Source of the DNA: Manihot esculenta
Lineage: Eukaryota > Streptophyta > Magnoliopsida > Malpighiales > Euphorbiaceae
Length of the DNA stretch: 64,000 bases
Direction of reading: 5' to 3'
Assembly: GCF_001659605.2 (NCBI RefSeq)
Contig: NC_035171.2
Span: forward strand, 1,678,227 to 1,742,226
Below are positions 49,394 to 61,387 of the stretch, one piece after another; within the stretch, counting starts at the first letter, position 1, and each line of letters opens with the position of its first letter. The notes below the pieces were generated by a model, which saw only the letters and a list, made by a program, of their open reading frames with translations, was not told the origin of the DNA and ran no database searches. A program made the translations under genes and the position numbers.

Positions 49394-50109
49394 ACGGTAG
49401 GGCTCGAGAGCCTATACTGTATGGTACTCCTACATCGAGTACCCATATTGCCTGTAATGCAGTATTGGTAAATCTGTATATGGCATGTCATACCCTTATA
49501 CTAATTACAACTCTAATTATATTTATTAGAGTCAAGGATTACCATTAATTGTTATTTTCTTACTAACATGTTTATATTTGTCAATTACATATATTTTATA
49601 TTAAAATAAATGAAATTCTGTGACTCATGTACTTTTCAATATGATCATTTATTCCATAACACATATTATATAAGAAAATATTAGATATTCTTATATAAAT
49701 CATATTATTTTATGCATGTGAAAATTTTCAATTGTTTCGTGCATATATTTTTAAAAATTTTAAATTATATATGTTCCAACTATATACATTTTATTTTGCA
49801 TGTACATATGCAAATTTTTTTTTCTAATTTTTTTGGAAATATTTAAAGCATAAAATATACATTAATATATGTTATATGTAATTTTTTTACTAATTTAACT
49901 ATTATAGCTAATACATGTTGAATTAGATCCATATTTTGCCCGAATAAATGATGATGTTAAAAAAAGTCAAAGAAACACTAAACATAACGTTGTTACATGT
50001 TTTCCTTCCTCTCAATAGAATGCCTATAACAACACCCCTGCAAATGTTAATTTGACAGGCAACAGTGAAGCTGTTCATCCCGTCAAAAGTCGAGATAGCC
50101 AAAAGCAAT
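49394..50109. other. AT-rich intergenic DNA, no gene seen
   Basis: No open frame of substance and no recognisable repeat apart from short A/T runs. Confidence 0.6.
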
Positions 50110-50412
50110 AATAGTTCTGTGTTGGAGCTGCTGAGAACTCGGTAATTCTCGACCAGTTAATGTATTAAAGGATTTGGTTACTAGTTACAAGTCGGACATT
50201 TTATTTTTTATGGAAACAAAAACTCTTAGTTCTCATATATTAGACTCTATAATTAATATTTCTATTAGATGAGTTCGTCGTAATACTACTCTAATTGCTC
50301 ATACTTTGGTTAGAAAATCTATTAGACATAATGATTTCTCTATTTGAATTATATCCCTCTTTAGTTAATAAAATTTTATTAGTACACTTAATAAATTTGC
50401 TTTAAAAAAAAA
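50110..50412 (+). mobile_element. LINE remnant with internal deletion and poly-A
   Basis: The left part resembles the start of the L1 endonuclease (LGNSRPVNVLKDLVTSYKSD, then ILFFMETKT). Within 60 bp it switches to the extreme 3' RNase H tail (LIAHTLVRKSIRHNDFSI) and ends in a short poly-A run. About 3 kb of ORF2 that should lie between is missing. Several stops are present. Confidence 0.65.
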
Positions 50413-52702
50413 CTATCATAGCTTTTTATTATACATACCTTCCTTATAATCTTATAAATATAATTTATATACTATTTACTTTAATTTCATTAAACTTATT
50501 AAATTTTTAATAAATAGTTTATTTAACATAAAAATTTATAAATATACTTTAAATTCATATCACTACCATTTAGTCCTTTAAAGTTTTTTTATTTTTATTT
50601 TTTTTTTCGCCTTTAAACCTTTATCACTAATTTTATACTTGTTTAGTAACAATAAAACTAATCATTTTATCAATTTTTTAAAAAATATAATTGTATAGAG
50701 GATTTCTATGCATCATATACACATTTTTATTGTGATTTTGAGATGCACATGAAATTCATATATTTGTATTTGATATTTTATTTATAATATATATCATATT
50801 TATATATAGCATAGAAATTAGTGTAATTGCATTGACTCATTAGTTTCTTTTTTTTAATGAAAATAATTTGCATGTTGAAAATATTTTATATAAAATATTT
50901 GATTATAATATTAAAGAAATAAATAACATTCATAAATTTATAGAAAGTTTATTAGTATTAATAAAATTTTTAAAAATATAGAAAATAATTTATTTTTTAA
51001 AAAATAAATAAGTTATTTTTACTTAAAATTGACTTAAAAATATTTTAATTTACCGTTTTCTAAATACTATCAGAAACTAGGAAAAATATTTTATTTTATT
51101 TTTTGAAAGAAATAATGGAGTCTAGATCTGTAAAATAGTTGGATGAAAACAAAAGGAATTAATAATTTGGGGTATAAATGGTAAAAACAAATGATCGCCC
51201 ACTTGAATATGATACAGCTTCAACATGCCACATGCTATATATTGCATACCATCCCAGCATAGACAGATTCATTATTTGCTTCAACATGTTGTTCATGCCT
51301 TGTGGTCCCAATCCACAGTTATTTAATATCACATCTGCTTTCACGTGTTAAATTCATTTCCCCACTAAAAAAAATCAAAAAATTGAGGAGTCTAATTTTT
51401 TTTAAATTTATTATTTAATTTTTAAATATTATCATTATTAACAAATTAATTTTTATATTTTTAAAAATATATTAAAACATTCTTAACGAAATAGTTATTC
51501 CGTTCTTTTTTTTATTTACAATAAATAAAGAATAGAAGAAAAAATTTTAAAATCTAATTTTATTTTCAAATAAAATCTCTTTATTTAATTTTTGAATATT
51601 GTTATTATTAACAAGTCAATCCATATATCAATTATTTTTTCTTATATCTATTCAAATATTTTTATCATATTTTTTCGTCAATAAAATAGTCTCCTCCTAA
51701 AAAAAGAAAAAATAAAAAAGAAGAAGATGACGGTGAAGGAGAAAATTGAGAAGAAAGAATAAGAAAAATTGCCCCCTCCTCTTCGAACAAAAAGAATAAA
51801 AGGAAATATCGAAAAAGAATTAAAGAAGAAGAAAAAGAAGAACCAATAAGAAGGAGGATGAGGTAATTTGGTCTTTTATTATATTTTTAACGATAAAAAT
51901 TGATATAAAGACTATTTTATTTACAAAGAGAAAATATAAAAATATTTTAATAAATTTCTAAAAATGTAGATATTGATTTATTAATAATTCCGATACTCGG
52001 ATTAAATCGTAAATCTTTTCACTACCACTAATCTTTAATACACCCAACTAATCGCTTAAGGTGTTGAATTAAAAATCTGCAAAATATCATAATACAGAAA
52101 GAATAGAGTTCGAAACCTATAATTATAGGATTAGTATGAAAAATAGTGATTATAGTTAATGTATGAATGATTAAATTACTTTGCTTTCGAATTCAACCTA
52201 AATAAACTCCTGCAATAAAAAATAATTTCACTAAACTCAAAAAGATTCTCTTGTCTGACCCATTATTATCTCTAGCTCTTAATCCTAAAGCATCAGCACA
52301 CTTTGAGCTCAAAATTCCCCTGTTGAAATTCCAAAATACCATCACTTGCCATTGTCCCAAAACTGATTTTCTGTGCATGTTGGCAAATACTAGCAATAAC
52401 ATTGCATTTCAATAACCCAACAAGGAAGTATAATTAATTAGACATAAAAGTAAGCAATTTTATACTTTTATTACCGTTACAATTTTGTAAAAAAGGTTAA
52501 GGTCAAATATTTTTAAAAGGATTTTTTCTCAAAAATTAAAATCATGACTCGAATAATTAATTAAAATCAAATCTTCAGTATATTGATTCACTTAATCAAT
52601 ACAAGAAGTGACTTTACAAAATTATATATACGAGCTGTAAAAGTTAGAAAATTTAAAAATTCACTAGAATATATAGCCTAAGTTGATCATTGAACAAATC
52701 AA
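50413..52702. other. AT-rich intergenic DNA, no gene seen
   Basis: Dominated by AT tracts. A purine-rich stretch of GAAGAAGAA type lies at about 51690-51860. The right end should contain the 3' untranslated region of the JAZ gene. No coding sequence supported. Confidence 0.6.
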
Positions 52703-53908
52703 CTATAAGTTAAGATCAAACTGTTTCGATGATTGAGCTTCTAGATCAATAATAAAGGGATTGCTTTCATCATCAGGTGTAGGACGAGCAGGTGATGATG
52801 GGTTGTTTACTTGATATGGTGCTTTTGATGCTACCCTATCTTTCCTCTTCTCTAAGAACCTATGGAGTGAAGCTCTTCTAGCAATTGGCAGATCTGCAAC
52901 AACACAACAACCCCAGAAACAAAAAATGTCAACAATTGCTTTCAAATGAAGTTTATGAAAATGTTAAACAGGTAGAAAAATATGATTACCTGAACCATTA
53001 GCTTGAGGATGCAATTGAATTCCTCGTGGAGCATTGTTATTGGAGGGATCAGTGAAATTATTAGATTTATCCACAGCAGAAGTGGAAACAGTGCAGCCAT
53101 TTTTAGAACTGGAGCTTCCTTTGCTTGCTAAAGCCATGATCTCTTTAGCTTTATCAGCAGCAAAATCCTCATACACTATCACCTGGCCGGCGTAAAATAT
53201 TGTCAGCTGGGCAGTTCCAGGATCTGCTTTCGATGATTTCCTGATACCAGATCTCTGATTTAATTAATTATTTTGCATGAATTTTAATTTACAGGAAAGC
53301 AAAAGAGCTACTGTGTATGTACACACCTCAAATCAGCAGGCTTGTTAACAGTGGAGTCATCTTCAGTGGGATTTGGAGAAGCAGAAGCTACAAATTGTGG
53401 GAAAAATTCCTTGGGTTTTATATTTGCAGATGGGACAGAGTTTTGTCTTGAAGTCTCAGCTGGATTTTCGATGTTGGTCAGGAGATTCAGTGTTGTTGCT
53501 GGTGGTCTGGATGCTTCAGGACCTGATACATTATTGCCAATCAGACAAGATAAGCAAAAAACTAAACCTTTTTATATGTGTGGTCTGAACAAAAGACTCT
53601 TATATATTGACAGACTTGTTTTTTAAAAACTCCATAAAAGCCACAAAAACTTAATCAAATCCCAGAAAAAAATTTCCAGAAAAGACAATAAGAGAAAGAA
53701 ATAAAGGAATTATATATATGAGATGAGCAGGAGAAGGAATTAATTATGTACCTTTAGATTCAGGCTTTCCATTAATTCCGAGGCTAAGATCTCCAAAGCT
53801 TACTCTTTCCTTCATATACTGGCTCAAAAGATTGCATGTCTGAGCAAAGTTTGATTTCTCCGGTACCGACTTGCCGTTGCCGGAGGATTTCTGGGGCAAA
53901 TTCGCCAT
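52703..53908 (-). CDS. JAZ/TIFY10-type jasmonate ZIM-domain repressor (268 aa)
   Basis: A repressor of MYC transcription factors that is degraded through COI1 on jasmonoyl-isoleucine perception. Exons 53752-53908, 53327-53522, 52990-53252 and 52703-52893 total 807 bp in phase. The N-terminal motif FAQTCNLLSQYMKERVSFGD resembles the extra MYC-interaction region of JAZ1. The ZIM domain has TIFYAG at 135-140. The Jas motif, about residues 206-233, begins with the degron LPIARRASLHRFLEKRKDR and ends KAPYQ. The protein ends FDLNL, a possible EAR-type repression motif. The Jas motif lies wholly in the last exon, with no intron inside it. JAZ1/JAZ2 (TIFY10A/B) is the nearest type by eye; the exact orthologue is not settled. 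Confidence 0.93.
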
Positions 53909-54028
53909 AAGGCTAAAGATGATTTATCTCTCGACTATTGAGAGAATTGAGAAGTACAAGTTTTGTTGATCAGGAATTTGATTTCAGAGTGAAATATTAT
54001 TGAAACTGAAAAGCGAGAGGCTGCTGGG

Positions 54029-54035
54029 TATATAT
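54029..54035 (-). promoter_or_regulatory. Probable TATA box of JAZ gene
   Basis: TATATAT reads the same way on the minus strand, about 120 bp upstream of the start codon. Confidence 0.5.
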
Positions 54036-54222
54036 GAGGAGTAGGGTTTCTTTTATCATGTTCTTTGAACCTGATTAGCCCATGAGCTGTAGAAGAATAG
54101 CTGTTCTTTATCTTCCCATATTTTAATAAAATTTTATATTATTATTTTTTTCAAGCACGTTTTATTTGCATTTCGATTTTCAAAGAAAAAAAAAAAAAAA
54201 CAGGAGAAGTTGGGAACACCGG

Positions 54223-54228
54223 CACGTG
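54223..54228. promoter_or_regulatory. G-box CACGTG upstream of JAZ gene
   Basis: CACGTG in the context ggCACGTGtc, about 315 bp before the JAZ start. MYC2-type factors bind this site in jasmonate-induced JAZ promoters, forming a feedback loop; binding here is inference. Confidence 0.5.
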
Positions 54229-56982
54229 TCAGGTTACGGTTCTCAGAATAAGTCAGTACCGAGGGATTGTATTCACACTTAATTCACAATATTACCCTTC
54301 CACGGTAACGCCCATAAATATCTATTTTCTTAGTCAAATATTTTTATTTATATTTTCTATTCAGCCACTGATATTTAGAAAAACAAAAAGTTAACGGCTA
54401 GAGTTTGTTGACTTATAAAAAGATAAAATAAGATTTTGTGTTCACCTATAATAGTTTTTTCAAAATTTACCAAAGATTTAAAAAAAATAATTATTTTTCA
54501 CTTTTTTTATAAAAAAATTATACTATAAAATTTACATAACTAAAGTTAAATAATTAGTTTTAAAATATTTATTCATAATTATAAATGTAATTATTTTATT
54601 ATAAACAAATAAATAATACATGGTAAAAATTTCAAAAATTAATTAATTTTTTAAAATAGATTTTCAAACTATTTATTTTTAATTGTAAAATTTATGAATA
54701 TTTTACCATTTTGAATCAAAAATAATTTTTATTATTAATAAATCAATATTTTTTTATATCTTCACTTATTTTACATAATAAAATAATATAATTTAACTAA
54801 TAAAATAAATAATGAATAATATTAATTATTTAAATTGTCATTCTTATTTCCTCTGAGTTGACACCGAATTACTTCGATTCTATTAAATAAAGATTTTTTC
54901 CTATGACTGAATCAAATTAAAAATTTAATTTTCAATTAAATCAGTTGAATCTGATTTTACCATTAATACTTTTTACCTTTCATAAAAAAAAAAACAAGGG
55001 GTTTATTCGTGATTATTGGATCTTCGTGTCCTTTAATGTCATTGTGGACACTAACGGAGAGCGTCAGTTAACACAGTCAGTTAGGTGAAGGAAAGAGCCA
55101 GCCGACGAGGACCGACACACAAAAGTAGGACCCACGTGAGTGTAAATTAAGGCAAACCCGAAACCCCGCTCATCACGTTTCTATGTAATGTATTCCGCTT
55201 TTGACTTGTTATATGCTAAATAAACTAACAATAATATTGCACGTGATAAACAACTCTGCGTCGTTGGTTAATTTGGTAAATGCACTGCACTTTTAGATGA
55301 AACGTGGCGAGATCCTGTTCGTTTGAGTTTGTGTGGTGCACAAAATTAGTTGACATGCTATGCTAGTGTGCGTCGACGAAATACGATTCACGTGGTTCCT
55401 GATCGTCTGATACTGACCCCTCTACCATTGATAAATTGAGAATCTTTAAAATAATAGACACTTCAGTTTGAAAAGCCTAAAGGCATACTTTCAAAAAGAA
55501 AAATGAAAAATTAATAAGGGATTTCAAATTTTAACAAAATTAATTAATTAATCATTAAAATTTTCAACCGAGTTAATCAATAAAAAGGGACAAGTCTTTT
55601 TAATTTACACAGTAGTTTGGCTTTAATGACCTAGTCTTTTTGTACTGATGATTTTATCAATTTATTATCAAAATTACTAACAAAACACTTCATTGTTTTT
55701 TTTAAAAAATAGAGGTATTTTAATTAAAATTAAAAAATATAAAAACTAACTAATTAATTTTATTAAAATTTAAAGATTTTATAATATTTTATCAAAAGAA
55801 AAAAAAAGAAAAAGATATACCGATTACTAAAGAAATATTAGTCATAATTTAATTGAAAAACATTTTTTGTAATATAGTTAAGAAAATTATGATAATCTTT
55901 TTTTGAATGGGAAGGTATCAAATTGACAGCATACAAAATACATAGGATACATGTTTTAAATTAGAATTCTTTTTCTATTAAAATTTGGTGCATAAATAAT
56001 ATTATAAAACTAGATTATCAAAATTTTTATTTTTTTATGGTTAATTAAAGCTTAATTAATGAATTATTATTTCATATACTTTAATTATTTTTAACTAATA
56101 GCTATTATCTAAAGTCGAAAAGCTCCTATGATGGTATTTAGATATGTTATAATTTATCAGACTATTAATTCTATTTTAGCATCCATAAAATTAAAAAGAA
56201 AACATATCATTTAAATAAAATTCATTTAATTTAATGTAAAAATTAGAATTTGTAGTATTCGATTTAAATTAAAAAAATTAATTAAATCAAATTAATTTAA
56301 AATTTTAATTTTTTTTATTTTGACTTGATTTAAAATTTTTATTTTATAAATTTTTATTTTAATTCGATTCATAACTTATTCAAACACCTGCAAGCAAGAG
56401 GAATTGCAGCAACAAACGCCAGCAATACAGAGACTCATACTAGACGAAGATAAGGCGAATGATGACCATCTCAATTTTACTCTTCAACTGCTAGCCAATA
56501 TAGACTCAAGGGCTTTCACAACTATCAAATGAGGGGAGGATGATCGGATTTTTCATTGAAATTAATTCAAATAATTATTATCTATAGCGAGAAAATTTAG
56601 CCTTCTATATGAAAAATATTTAGATATTTTAGAAAAAAATTATTTCAATTCAAGTCATTATAAAATTAAAGTTTCAAATATGTGAGCCACATTTGATATT
56701 TATATAAAAAAACTTAAATATTTATATATTAACTCTAAGTAGATCTAATATCATAAGAAATTCAAAGGTTTCTTAGCTTTTATTTTTTAAAAATAGGTTT
56801 GATAGCTTTTTTAAAAATGAACTATTTTGGGGGAGTGATATGACTCAATTTGACAATATAATATTGAATCCAATCTCAATTATTTTTTTACATTTAAGAT
56901 ATAAAATTCATTTATGATGAAGAAATAAAATCTTAGACTTACAAACAGCTTTAGCACTAAGAATTAAAGTCTAAAAAAAATA
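54229..56982. other. Intergenic DNA, no gene seen
   Basis: Mostly AT-rich. 55020-55400 is GC-richer and contains another ACGTG core (ccCACGTGag near 55132) but no coding frame. No repeat family recognised. Confidence 0.55.
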
Positions 56983-57433
56983 TGTAACAATATAAGAGAA
57001 AGCCCAACCTTAAGTCCGACTAAAATATATGTCTTAAAACCTAGAAAAAACCCAAGAAACAACAAACTCTAAGACTCAAAAAAAAAACTTGATCCATAAC
57101 TCTAATCCGGCAGCAACAAAGCAGCGGCCGCTGCTCTATTTGATAAAGAACTATTTAGACTCCGTCAGGAATTTTAATCAATATCGTTTGACTAAGACGA
57201 AATAAGAGAAAAGATAAGATAGAAAACTAAAAGTCTTATTGAAATTCTTCAAAGGTTGAAAAGTGCATTTCTAATAGCCAAGAGAGGTTATTTATAATAG
57301 AAACAAAATCCTAATAAGCAAAATTACAAAAATAACTAAAATATCTAAAAAAATAATTAAAATGCAAAATTGACTCCCTAAACGATGGAATTTCTATATC
57401 GAACTTTGTGATAGGTCTACGGCCCTCGTCACA
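56983..57433 (-). repeat. Probable 3' LTR of minus-strand gypsy element
   Basis: Bounded by TGTAACA on the plus strand at the left and CGTCACA at the right, giving TGTGACG...TGTTACA on the minus strand. It lies just past the gag-pol stop at 57511 and contains a TATA-like TTATAAATAACC near 57295. No second copy is in the window, so the limits are inferred. Confidence 0.5.
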
Positions 57434-57510
57434 CTTTTGAAAGTCGTGCGTCTTAAAATTCCCTTTTCGAAAAGCTATCGTGGGTCTCTATCGGACGTCG
57501 ACAACAAAAG

Positions 57511-57978
57511 TTAGGCCCGGTCCAAGTCTGTCGTATAGTCCAAGGCTAGTTGCTCCATGTCATTCCCTTCTATTTGTAAAGAACTTGACCTCGAGTTGTC
57601 ATCAGCAGGGTAGTACTGAAATAGATCTGCCACATTAAACGTATTGAAAATTTTCATTTCATGTGGGAGGTCAAGAACACATGCATTGTCATTGATCCTC
57701 TGAATGATCTGAAATGGACCAATCTTCTTGGCGTTAAGATTTTTTTGTCCTCCACCACGCTCCTTGCGTAAATACACCATAATTTGATCACCGACATTGA
57801 AGGACTTGAAATGCCTATGTTTATCAGCTGTAACTTTATATTTGTCATTGGCTTCTGTAAGGCATTGTTGTACCTGTTTGAAAACATCCACGTGCTGCTT
57901 TGCCAAGTTGCTTGCTGCAACACTATTTTGAGTACCTGTGGGAAGGGCAATAAGATCAACTGTATGCGCTGGGACTTT
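57511..57978 (-). pseudogene. Ty3/gypsy polyprotein C-terminus fragment
   Basis: The minus strand encodes the integrase C-terminal end typical of plant gypsy elements: VPAHTVDLIALP, then KYKVTADKHRHFKSFNVGDQ, IMVYLRKER, KIGPFQI, VLDLPHEMKIFNTFNVADL, ending TDLDRA and a stop at 57511. The upstream pol is missing, cut off at about 57978 by another LTR. Only the last ~150 residues remain. Confidence 0.85.
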
Positions 57979-58157
57979 TGTAACGGCCAGCTACCTGCTT
58001 CTGGTGCGGAAGTCGTCCCATATCGGAAGATGATGGAAATTTTGAATTGTATATAATAGCTAGCATGAAACTACTAAATAACTTGGATTAACCATTTTGG
58101 GCCAAGTGAAAAGTGGGCCCAAAAGTTATTTGGGTCAGTTTGGACCGGACTGTTTCA
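57979..58157 (+). repeat. Short LTR (179 bp) of a truncated retroelement
   Basis: Starts TGTAACGGCC and ends CTGTTTCA, followed two bases later by a primer-binding site for initiator tRNA-Met. The short LTR and the lack of any gag downstream before the next element suggest a TRIM-like or truncated element. No matching second LTR found. Confidence 0.6.
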
Positions 58158-58159
58158 AT

Positions 58160-58172
58160 TGGTATCAGAGCC
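58160..58172 (+). other. Primer-binding site, initiator tRNA-Met type
   Basis: TGGTATCAGAGCC, matching the tRNA-Met primer site and placed directly after an LTR end. Confidence 0.8.
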
Positions 58173-58325
58173 ACCCTGGGTCAGACAAATTATGCGGAGC
58201 TAGTGGGCTTGTGAGGAAAGGGCTACCCGTGAGAGACGAGATGGAGTCGCCCGAGGTACTAGCGAACCAGAATACCCAAGGGTTTGGTCCTGGTTAGCAA
58301 TTGTAACTGATTTAGTTGCGACGAG

Positions 58326-59554
58326 TGTTGGGAAATCTCGAGATTATTGCAATCCAGTTGCGCAGCGGAAAAATAAAATCTCTGTTGATTTCCTTTCCCA
58401 GAATCTGAGTGCTTCGTTTAATTAATAAGATGGATATGAGACTAACCTGTTAATCTCGTCAAGAAGAAACAATGCCGGACTGATGGTACTGCCTTTTCAA
58501 ATGAACACCCTCAATGGTATCCACACGAACGTCTTCTATCCTTCTAAAGTGCTAGCTCTCTCAAAGATGGATAGATTATGTGCTCCACAATCTGCAATCT
58601 TTTAGACTGAGTTTTCTCAAAAACACGTACCTTCCACAATTCGTAGAAGGGGTATTTATATATTTCAGTCTTTTGTTTTCACACAAATCCTTTTCCTAAA
58701 AGGAGTTATATTTTTCCCACAACTCCTTTTCCTAAAAGGAGTTGTGTTCATAACTCACTATCACAATCTTGCAGATACTCAAATATCTTATGTGATAGAA
58801 TCCTTTATCTGTAACAGTTACAGATAGACTGCAGATTTTTTAAATATTATTATCTCATAATAATAAATGATTAATAATAATAACACTTTATTATTATTAA
58901 ATATATTAATGATTAATAATAATAACACTTATTATTATTAATTATATTAATGCGCTTTGGGCTTTTAGCCCATTAATATGACATAGCACATCAACAACGT
59001 TCTTTTGTGTGTGACCCAATAGGCTCACATTAATTGGCAATAGGCCCAGTCCCACAAGGCCCATAAGTCATAAGTGGCCTCTAGCAAGACATTATGACTA
59101 CCCAACTAATTATGAGGATCAATAGTCTGATAAAGCCTAATAGAACATGAATTAATCCCTTTGTCACACGATATCTAGTTTGAACATAAGTCATGGTCAA
59201 TGTCAAACTTATAATGTTCAAACTTATGATTTCTCGATCTATAAGTATATTGATAAATTCAAATGATATTGATCACACTATCAATTCATTTGAGCATGGC
59301 CATGCATTTTTCAGTCTCACTTATCGATGGGCCCAGAAGATATCTCTCTCATAGAGAGGGACAAATCCTATCTTGATTGTTCATTATCCTCTACATAATT
59401 TATGTCCGATTAAAGACAACATTTGATTATGTCAAAACATAATAGTCCTTATGTTGGAAACTATGATAATCTCAAGTCAAAGGATTAAGACATAACTATT
59501 TTGAGATTCACTTATGACAATGACCCATGTAGTGATCTTAATGTGGGTCCATCC
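58326..59554 (+). mobile_element. Copia-like LTR fragment
   Basis: Begins TGTTGGGAAATCTCGAG, followed by GTTGCGCAGCGG, a start I recognise from plant copia LTRs. It continues without coding potential until the 2.4-kb LTR of the next element. Internal duplicated AT segments occur at 58850-58950. Whether its own right end is intact is not clear. Confidence 0.5.
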
Positions 59555-59729
59555 TGTAATACCCAGCTAGACTCCGGTATCGGAAATTCCCACCGTCCGG
59601 TGGAATCTCAGATGTCGGAAGCCTCTAGTAGGGTAGAAACATGTTTTCATAAAATGTTTTAAGGTATTTCATGATTTTAGGTATAAAAATTAAATGAGTT
59701 TTGCATGAGAAGTCTTTGGAGGAAAACCT

Positions 59730-60690
59730 AGGTTCGGCCGCCGAAAGTCAAGTTCGGCCGCCGAACATACATGCGTTTTGGAGGCACGTTAGGCCCCCGA
59801 AAGCATGAGTTAGGGAAGTCCAGGTTCGGCCGCCGAAAGTCAAGTTCGGCCGCCGAACATTGCATGGATGCGGAGGCACATTCGGCCCCCGAACGTGGCC
59901 TGGCCAACCACCTATAAAAGGGGCACTTAGCCGAAATGGGCGAGTTTCCTCCCATTTTCGGCCACAGCAAGCTTCTGACCTTCCCTTTGCAAATCTTGTG
60001 TTCTTCCTCCAAATCTCTTCCATTTTCCTTGAGTTTTAAACACACATTGCAAGTTTTGAGCATTTAAACCAAGTTTTGGAGCTTTGGGAACTCAGGAGCT
60101 CATTTTCGTGGATCTCCAAGTTTAGGTCGTCTCCCTCTCGATCTTCAAGAGGTAAGAGCCGATCTTAAGCTCCTTATATGTTTTAAGTAAGTTTTAAGTT
60201 GTTTTATGGGTAGAGATGCATGTTTAGGCTTGTTGATGAGTTTATGGGTTTTGATGTTTTGATGAACAATGTATGTTGTTTGTGTGTGTTGAAGTGTTGT
60301 AGTTGGGGTAATTGATAGTTTGAGACCCCTAGGTGTGATGTATGGTGTTTATGCATGTTTTAGAACAAGTTTATGCATGATTGGTGAGTTTGAAGGCAAA
60401 AATGCTTAAGGGAACCAAGTTTCTGCCCTTTAGCAGAAACCAGGTTCGGCAGCCGAAGGGAGTTTCGGCCGCCGAACATGGCTTGAGAGGCAGCTTTAGG
60501 CTGCCGAAGCTTGCCCCCGAAAGTTGGAGTTTCGGCTCTGTCCGAGACTTTCGGCCGCCGAAGGTGCCGCCGAACATGCATGAGTTTCGCCTCTGTCTGG
60601 GAGTTTCGGCCGCCGAAGGTGCCGCCGAACCTGCCTGACTTTCGGCTCTGGAGGGACTTCCGGCCGCCGAAGGTGCCGCCGAAAGTGCCC
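59730..60690. repeat. Palindrome-rich arrays in LTR (TTCGGCCGCCGAA)
   Basis: Two clusters (59730-59900 and 60440-60690) contain many copies and near-copies of TTCGGCCGCCGAA and truncated forms such as GTGCCGCCGAA and GGCCCCCGAA, often in pairs about 20 bp apart. The rest of the window is AT-rich, so these stand out. Confidence 0.85.
59913..59920 (+). promoter_or_regulatory. TATA box of Tekay-like LTR
   Basis: TATAAAAG right after the first palindrome cluster, the best core promoter match in the LTR. Confidence 0.6.
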
Positions 60691-61081
60691 TGTCCAGCCT
60701 TTTCTTGCATGCTTCCTAGGAGTGTTTTGAGGTGTTTTTAGGAGGTTTTTGGGGGTATGTTTAGAGTTATGTTCTTGTTGTTTGGTGCCTCATTTGAGTC
60801 CACCTGTGTAGGTTCGGACCCGAGGAACCGAGACCCCCGGTTATGAGATAGTCGTTCAGAGTTCGTTGTTAAAGCTTCAGTCACCAGGTGAGTGGAACAA
60901 CCCCTTAAGTTTTAAAGTAAAGTAAATGAATAAATGAATGAATCGTAAAGCATTGCCCATGCATCATTATGCCATGCAATATTTTAGGATGTTTGCATTA
61001 GAATTCACGAATATGCTGCATTGCATAAATTGATGTTGATGTGGATGGTTGTTGGGTGATCCATAGTCCTCTGATGTTATG

Positions 61082-61241
61082 TTATGATGATATGTTATGG
61101 AAGACCAGCGAGGCCCATTCTACGCCCCTGGCACTATGTAAGAGAAAGACCAGCGAGGCCCATTCTACGCCCCTGGCACTTTAGAAGGTTATGTTATGTA
61201 AGAGAAAGACCAGTGAGGCCCATTCTACGCCCCTGGCATTT
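61082..61241. repeat. Three-unit tandem repeat in LTR
   Basis: The core AGACCAGCGAGGCCCATTCT, continuing ACGCCCCTGGCA, recurs three times at spacings of about 45 and 60 bp, with TTATGTAAGAGA linkers. Confidence 0.9.
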
Positions 61242-61344
61242 GGAGATGTTGAGGACTAATGGTGACAATACCATCCTTTATGTGATTAGCTGTGATGTGT
61301 TGCATTTCATGAAAGCATGAATAAGAAAAAGAAAGAAAAAGTTA

Positions 61345-61383
<39 letters not shown>
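61345..61383. repeat. (AAT)13 microsatellite in LTR
   Basis: Uninterrupted trinucleotide run. Confidence 0.95.

Positions 61384-61387
<4 letters not shown>

Noticed and set aside
58160..58172. Possible tRNA gene remnants at the TGGTATCAGAGCC sites (also 4661 and 61967)
   Set aside because: Each lies beside an LTR end and matches only the 3' end complement of tRNA-Met; these are primer-binding sites. No complete tRNA gene was found in the window.
59728..60741. Open frames made of repeated FGGRT/RPPKVP-like units
   Set aside because: They are read from the palindromic repeats of an LTR and occur on both strands; they are by-products of the GC-rich array.
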